From assembly GCF_030269605.1 (NCBI RefSeq), contig NZ_BSTQ01000013.1:220215-284214 (forward strand): a stretch of DNA of 64,000 bases, in the 5' to 3' direction. The notes under the pieces were generated by a model. It was not told the DNA's origin and made no database searches. It saw only the letters and a list, made by a program, of their open reading frames with translations. Position numbers and translations under genes: made by a program. Position 1 is the first letter of the stretch. Each line of letters starts with the position of its first letter. The DNA comes from Lentzea sp. NBRC 105346 (GTDB taxonomy: Bacteria > Actinomycetota > Actinomycetes > Mycobacteriales > Pseudonocardiaceae). Positions 59,591 to 64,000 of this stretch are shown piece by piece.

Positions 59591-61756
59591 ATGACCGAAC
59601 GGGTTGACCACCGGGTGCGTGACGACCGATCCCAACTGGACCCGGCTGTACTGGCCGGGGCCGAGTCCTTCGCGCGTAGCTGGGCTACCGCGGTGATCGG
59701 CAGCAGCTACGTGCCGATGACGCGTGCCGAGGTCGCGCAGCACCTGCAGGAGCTGACCGAGCTGCTGGTCGAGGCCCTCTACGCGACCCCGTTCCGCACG
59801 GCGCCCGGCTACGAGATCGGCGCCCGGCTGGTCGACGCGCACTTCACCGGCACCGACACCCTCGGCCGCACCATCCAGCTGATCGGCGACGACCTGCTGG
59901 TCGAGCTGAACGCGGAGAACGACGACCGGCTCCGGTCCCGTCTAGCCGCCCTTCAGGGCGCGCTCTCCGCCGGCTACGCCCGCGCGTTGCGCGAACGCAC
60001 CCTCGCCGAGCAGGAGGCCATCCGCGCGGCCGTGCTCGACGCCCGCGACCAGGCCGAGGCGGCGCTGCGCGCGTCGGAGGCCCGGTTCCGCGCCATGTTC
60101 ACCGAGGCCGCGATCGGCATCGGCATCGCGGACATCGAGGGCCGCATCCTGGACGTGAACCAGGCGCTGCAGGACATGCTGGGTTTCAGCGTCGAGGAGA
60201 TGCGCCAGTACAACGTGCGCGACCTGATGCACCCGGAGGACGCGGGCAGCGTCTGGCGGCTCTACGACCAGCTCATCGCGGGCGAGTGCGACCATTACCG
60301 GGCCGAGAAGCGGTTCCACCGCGCGGACGGCGAGCAGGTGTGGACGCACCTCACGTTGTCGCTCGTCCGCGACGACCACGGCGAGCCGCAGTACCAGGTC
60401 GCGATGATCGAGGACGTCACCGACCGGCACCTGTTGCAGAACCGTCTGCGCTATCAGGCGTTGCACGACCCGCTGACGGGTCTGCCGAACCGCGCGCTGT
60501 TCCTGGAACGGCTCGGCCGCGTGTTCAACAACCGCGGCAAGAAGCGCCGCGCCGGGCTCTGCTACCTGGACCTCGACGGGTTCAAGGTGATCAACGACTC
60601 GCTCGGCCACGACATCGGCGACCAGCTGCTGGTCGAGGTCGGCCGCAGGCTGGACCACTCGGTGTCCGGCGAGGGCAAGCTGGTCGCGCGCATGGGCGGC
60701 GACGAGTTCGTGATCCTCGTCGAGGGCTCGTCCGGCACCGGCGACATCGTGGATGTCGCCGACCGGGTGCTGCGCGAGATGGAGGCACCGATCCGCATCG
60801 GCGGGCACGAGCTGTCCGTCTCCGCGTCGATCGGCATCGTCGAGCGCCCGCTGGCCGGCACCACCGCCGCGGACCTGATGCGGGACGCGGACATCACGCT
60901 GTACTGGGCCAAGGCGGATGGAAAGTCCCGCTGGGCGCTGTACGACCCGGAGCGCAACGCGCGCGAGGTCGCCCGGTTCACCCTGTCCGCCACGATGCCG
61001 CGTGCCTTGGAACGCGACGAGTTCTACGTCGAGTACCAGCCCCTGGTGCGCCTGGAGGATTCGACGGTCGTCGGCGTCGAGGCGCTGGTCCGCTGGCAGC
61101 ACCCGGAGTTCGGCCGGCTCGCGCCGGACCGGTTCATCGAGCTGGCCGAGGAGACCGGCCTGATCGTCCCCTTGGGACGGTGGGTGCTGCGCAAGGCGTG
61201 CGAGGAGGCGCGCCGCTGGCTGGTCGAGTTCGGCGACGCCGCGCCGTTCGTGTCGGTCAACCTGGCCGTGCGGCAGTCGCGCGACCCGGAGCTCGTGCGG
61301 GACGTGAAGCGGATCCTCGACGAGTGCGCTTTACCCCCGCACCACCTCCAGCTGGAGCTCACCGAGAGCGCCATCATGGGCACCGCCGACGAGCCGCTGG
61401 AATCGCTGCGGGCGTTGTCCGACATGGGAATCCGGATCGCGATCGACGACTTCGGCACCGGCTACTCGAACCTGGCGTATCTGAAGCACCTTCCGGTGCA
61501 CGAGCTGAAGATCGCCGGCTCGTTCATGGAGGGCCTGCGCGCGGCCGAGGAGGAAGACCCGGTCGACTCGCAGATCGTGGCGACGCTGGTGCAGCTCGCC
61601 CACGCGTTGCAGCTCGGCGTCACGGCCGAGGGAGTCGAGACCCCGGCGCAGGCCAAGCGGTTGCACCGCATCGGCTGCGACACGGGCCAGGGCTGGTTCT
61701 TCGCCCGCCCCGGCCCGCCCGAGGACATCGACTCCCTGCTGCGCGGCGACCTCTAA
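59591..61756 (+). CDS. PAS-GGDEF-EAL cyclic-di-GMP signalling protein
   Basis: 721-residue cytoplasmic protein. A helical N-terminal domain (1-155) leads to a PAS domain (about 161-280, ending IEDVTDRH). The GGDEF domain follows (about 288-455, intact motif at 369-373), then the EAL domain (about 465-718, EAL at 497-499, ELTES at 589-593, DDFGTGYS at 619-626, AEGVE near 675). No RxxD inhibitory site precedes GGDEF. The usual LKID reads LKIA at 639-642, so phosphodiesterase activity may be weak. Synthase activity looks possible. ATG start. Confidence 0.93.
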   Translation: MTERVDHRVRDDRSQLDPAVLAGAESFARSWATAVIGSSYVPMTRAEVAQHLQELTELLVEALYATPFRTAPGYEIGARLVDAHFTGTDTLGRTIQLIGDDLLVELNAENDDRLRSRLAALQGALSAGYARALRERTLAEQEAIRAAVLDARDQAEAALRASEARFRAMFTEAAIGIGIADIEGRILDVNQALQDMLGFSVEEMRQYNVRDLMHPEDAGSVWRLYDQLIAGECDHYRAEKRFHRADGEQVWTHLTLSLVRDDHGEPQYQVAMIEDVTDRHLLQNRLRYQALHDPLTGLPNRALFLERLGRVFNNRGKKRRAGLCYLDLDGFKVINDSLGHDIGDQLLVEVGRRLDHSVSGEGKLVARMGGDEFVILVEGSSGTGDIVDVADRVLREMEAPIRIGGHELSVSASIGIVERPLAGTTAADLMRDADITLYWAKADGKSRWALYDPERNAREVARFTLSATMPRALERDEFYVEYQPLVRLEDSTVVGVEALVRWQHPEFGRLAPDRFIELAEETGLIVPLGRWVLRKACEEARRWLVEFGDAAPFVSVNLAVRQSRDPELVRDVKRILDECALPPHHLQLELTESAIMGTADEPLESLRALSDMGIRIAIDDFGTGYSNLAYLKHLPVHELKIAGSFMEGLRAAEEEDPVDSQIVATLVQLAHALQLGVTAEGVETPAQAKRLHRIGCDTGQGWFFARPGPPEDIDSLLRGDL

Positions 61757-63744
61757 CGCCTGGCCGACCCGATCACCTTGCCGTTGACGGTGATCTGGTG
61801 CCGCCCCGGCGTGATCTTCCAGCCGTGAGTTGCGATGTCCCAGTGGCTGAACGCGCGGTTGTTCAGCGTCAACGTGACGAGCTTGCACTCACCGGGCTTC
61901 AGCGTGACCTTGGCGAACGCACCCAGTTCCTTCGGGGCTTCCTTCAGCTCGTTGGTCGACGGGCTGCCCACGTAGACCTGGACGACCTCGCTGCCCTCGC
62001 GCTTGCCGGTGTTGGTCACTCGGGCGATCACCGTGTTGCCGACGACGCGGGCCTTGGTCTCGAACGTCGTGTACGACAGGCCGTACCCGAAGGGGAACAA
62101 CGGCTGGATCTGCTTGGCGTCGTAGTGCCGGTAGCCGACGAAGATCCCTTCGGAGTAGGTCGCCGTGCCGTCGATGCCGGGGTACTGCGCGGGCGTGTTC
62201 GCGGGCACGTCGCCGGGCGCCTTCGGGAACGTGATCGGCAGCTTGCCGGACGGGTTGACCTCGCCGAACAGCACGCCGGCCACGGCGTTGCCGTCCTCCT
62301 CGCCGGGGTACCAGGCCTCGAGCAATGCGGGCACCTTGTCCAGCCACGGCATCAGCACCGGTCCGCCGGACTTCAGCACGACGACCGTGTTCGGGTTCGC
62401 CGCGGCGACGGCCTCGATCAGCGCGTCCTGGTTGCCGTCCAACGCGAGTGACGGCTTGTCCCGGCCCTCGGTCGCGTTGTCGCCGACCATCACGATCGCC
62501 ACTTCGGCGTTCTTGGCCGCTTCCTTCGCCAGTTCGAGGTCCTTCCCGTCGGTGTACGAGATCGGGGCGGTCGTCCTGGTTTTGAGGCCGTCCAACGGAT
62601 TGACGGTGTAGAGCGGCTTCACCTTGGAGCTGCCGCCACCTCCCGTCATCGCCGCGCCCGCGTACGGGCCGATCAACGCGATCGACTTCGGGTTGGTGAG
62701 CGGCAGGACGTTGTTGTTCTTCAGCAGCACCATGCCCTGCTGGGCGAGCTCTCGTGCCGTTGCGCCGTTCTTCTGGGCGGGGATGGGCGTCTGCGTGATC
62801 GGCCGGTCGAAGATGCCGAACTCGATCATCTTGGCGAACCGCTTGACGAGCTTCCGGTCGATCTCTTGTTCGGTGACCTTGCCCTCGGCGACCGCCTTCT
62901 TCATCTCGTCGCCGAAGAACTTGCCGGTCGGCATCTCGACGTCCAGCCCGGCCTTCGAGCTCTCGACGGTGCTGTGCACGGCGCCGAAGTCGGAGGTGTA
63001 GAAGCCGTCCCACTTCCACTCGTCCCGCGCGAGATCGTTCAGCAGCCACGGGTGTTCGCAGCTGAACGTGCCGTTGATCTTCGGGAAGGCGCACATGGCG
63101 GAGGCGGACTTGCCCTCCTTCATGGAGGCTTCGAACGCGGGGAGGTAGATCTCGCGGAGCGTGCGCTCGTCGATGATCTCGTTCACCTTGAAGCGGTTCG
63201 TCTCCTGGTTGTTCGCGATGTAGTGCTTCACGTTGGCCAGGACGCCGTGCTTCTGGATCGCCTTGATGTTGGCGACGCTCATCCGGCCGACGAGGTACGG
63301 GTCTTCGCCGTAGCCCTCGAACGTGCGGCCGTTGGTGGGGATGCGCGCGATGTTGATCGTTGGCGCTTCCATCAGGTTGCGGCCTACGTGGACCGTCTCC
63401 TCGCCGATCACGTCGCCGAAGCGCTTGGACGCTGTGACGTCCCACGTTGCCGCTAGGGAGATTGGGGCGGGCAATGCCGTGGCCAGTGGCTGGACTACGT
63501 CGCCTGGGCCCACGCCGGACGGGCCGTTGGTGACCAGTAGCGGCGGGATCTTCAGGCGGTCGTTGCCCGGTACTACGCGGTACTGCTGTTCGGTCTTGAT
63601 GCCGTGCAGCTGGGCGATCTTCTCGTCGAGCGTCATCTGGGCGACGATCGCCTTCGCTCTCGCCACTGCGTTCGGTGGAGTTGCCTGGGCCGTGGGTTGT
63701 ACCAGTAACCCGATCACAACGGCCACTATGAAGGCCTTGCGCAC
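61753..63744 (-). CDS. secreted GH3 beta-glucosidase
   Basis: 663-residue glycoside hydrolase family 3 enzyme releasing glucose from cello-oligosaccharides or related beta-glucosides. Signal peptide about 1-21 (FIVAVVIGLLVQPTAQA). The N-terminal barrel has VKHYIANNQ (KH motif at 173-174) and the nucleophile Asp 252 in YTSDFGAV. The second domain and a fibronectin III-like C-terminal domain (from about 560, PFGYGLSYTTFETKARV) complete the fold. It overlaps the GGDEF-EAL gene by 4 bases. A promoter and CebR-like operator lie upstream. Confidence 0.93.
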   Translation of the reverse strand: MRKAFIVAVVIGLLVQPTAQATPPNAVARAKAIVAQMTLDEKIAQLHGIKTEQQYRVVPGNDRLKIPPLLVTNGPSGVGPGDVVQPLATALPAPISLAATWDVTASKRFGDVIGEETVHVGRNLMEAPTINIARIPTNGRTFEGYGEDPYLVGRMSVANIKAIQKHGVLANVKHYIANNQETNRFKVNEIIDERTLREIYLPAFEASMKEGKSASAMCAFPKINGTFSCEHPWLLNDLARDEWKWDGFYTSDFGAVHSTVESSKAGLDVEMPTGKFFGDEMKKAVAEGKVTEQEIDRKLVKRFAKMIEFGIFDRPITQTPIPAQKNGATARELAQQGMVLLKNNNVLPLTNPKSIALIGPYAGAAMTGGGGSSKVKPLYTVNPLDGLKTRTTAPISYTDGKDLELAKEAAKNAEVAIVMVGDNATEGRDKPSLALDGNQDALIEAVAAANPNTVVVLKSGGPVLMPWLDKVPALLEAWYPGEEDGNAVAGVLFGEVNPSGKLPITFPKAPGDVPANTPAQYPGIDGTATYSEGIFVGYRHYDAKQIQPLFPFGYGLSYTTFETKARVVGNTVIARVTNTGKREGSEVVQVYVGSPSTNELKEAPKELGAFAKVTLKPGECKLVTLTLNNRAFSHWDIATHGWKITPGRHQITVNGKVIGSARR

Positions 63745-63789
63745 GCCAACCTCCAGCTAGGTGTCCAGCTGGCGGCGGTAGACCTCCGA

Positions 63790-63818
63790 TGTATAGCGCA
63801 ACGGGAGAGCGCTCACAA
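63790..63818 (-). promoter_or_regulatory. GH3 promoter with overlapping CebR-like operator
   Basis: On the minus strand, -35 TTGTGA (63813-63818) and -10 TATACA (63790-63795) are 17 bp apart. The spacer and -35 contain GAGCGCTC (63807-63814), the centre of the CebR/LacI-type operator TGGGAGCGCTCCCA; 11 of its 14 positions match at 63804-63817. CebR-type repressors respond to cellobiose. A repressor bound here would block the promoter. Confidence 0.6.
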
Positions 63819-63827
63819 GGAGACCTT

Positions 63828-63915
63828 GGCTGCCGGTTTCGTACGTGGTTGTTCTTTTGTCGGCTGCCGGTTGCGTGCGTGGTCGCCTTTTGTCGGCTGC
63901 CGGTGTCGTGGGGCG
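63828..63915 (+). repeat. tandem ~33-bp repeat, two full and one partial copy
   Basis: Units at 63828-63861 (34 bp) and 63862-63894 (33 bp) share GGCTGCCGG...CGTGCGTGG...CTTTTGTC; a third starts at 63895 and decays after about 20 bases. No gene is seen from 63745 to the end (256 bp). The last bases hold short GC-rich hairpins such as CGCGCTTCGCGCG and GCCGGCTCCGCCGGC. Confidence 0.7.
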
Positions 63916-64000
63916 CTGCGTCTTCCGGGACGCGCTTCGCGCGTGCGATTGGGGCTTGACTTGGGGCCCCTCGCGGCGTGGTGGGCCGGCTCCGCCGGCA

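Noticed and set aside
59942..61102. 386-residue frame antisense to the GGDEF-EAL gene
   Set aside because: No family motif; the coding strand has PAS, GGDEF and EAL signatures.

Overview
The window is chromosomal DNA from a high-GC actinomycete. Many genes start with GTG, neighbouring genes often share ATGA or GTGA overlaps, and there are ESX-type (type VII) secretion substrates, EspG chaperones, F420-type enzymes, SigE-family sigma factors and DUF574 methyltransferases. This fits Pseudonocardiales (Lentzea, Saccharothrix or Actinosynnema type). The genus is an inference. I saw no tRNA, rRNA, CRISPR array, prophage or insertion sequence.

1-4120 is an amino-sugar region: a truncated secreted GH18 chitinase, a DedA protein, a small membrane protein, NagA and a ROK kinase, all on the minus strand. 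DasR-type operators lie at the chitinase promoter and upstream of the kinase. 4179-13739 holds housekeeping and metabolic genes: a SigE-like sigma factor, a YCII protein, an SDR with a palindromic operator, an aldo/keto reductase, an F420-type oxidoreductase, class II aldolase with a strong terminator, DUF3151, a FUSC-like transporter, and a secreted HNH nuclease with a coupled small gene.

Purine genes are scattered through 13.8-54.2 kb: purA, purD, purB, purC and purS-purQ-purL. Together they encode formylglycinamidine synthase (PurSQL), GAR synthetase, SAICAR synthetase, adenylosuccinate lyase and adenylosuccinate synthetase. Between them are an M48-type membrane protease, a secreted GDPD, a Na+/H+ antiporter, a TAXI-TRAP transporter, two paralogous sigma-factor/membrane-regulator pairs, a TetR regulator, a K+ channel and several metabolic enzymes.

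25384-34940 is an accessory type VII secretion island without the export machinery. A minus-strand operon encodes an SseB-like protein, a helical WXG-type protein, a large secretion-signal protein broken by an apparent one-base frameshift, and a small companion. Next to it is a membrane-anchored DUF3558-like protein that shares an identical 13-nt upstream element. A plus-strand operon encodes a helical protein, a DUF3558 lipoprotein, a proline/glycine-rich WXG/PPE-like protein, two EspG-like proteins, a small ESX-like protein and a WXG protein fused to a lytic transglycosylase. A terminator and about 600 bp of GC-rich low-complexity DNA follow.

The right end (54206-64000) carries a GH25 muramidase, an aldo/keto reductase with a divergent LysR regulator, two paralogous membrane proteins resembling pentapeptide-repeat proteins, a DUF574 methyltransferase, a PAS-GGDEF-EAL protein and a secreted GH3 beta-glucosidase whose promoter overlaps a CebR-like operator.
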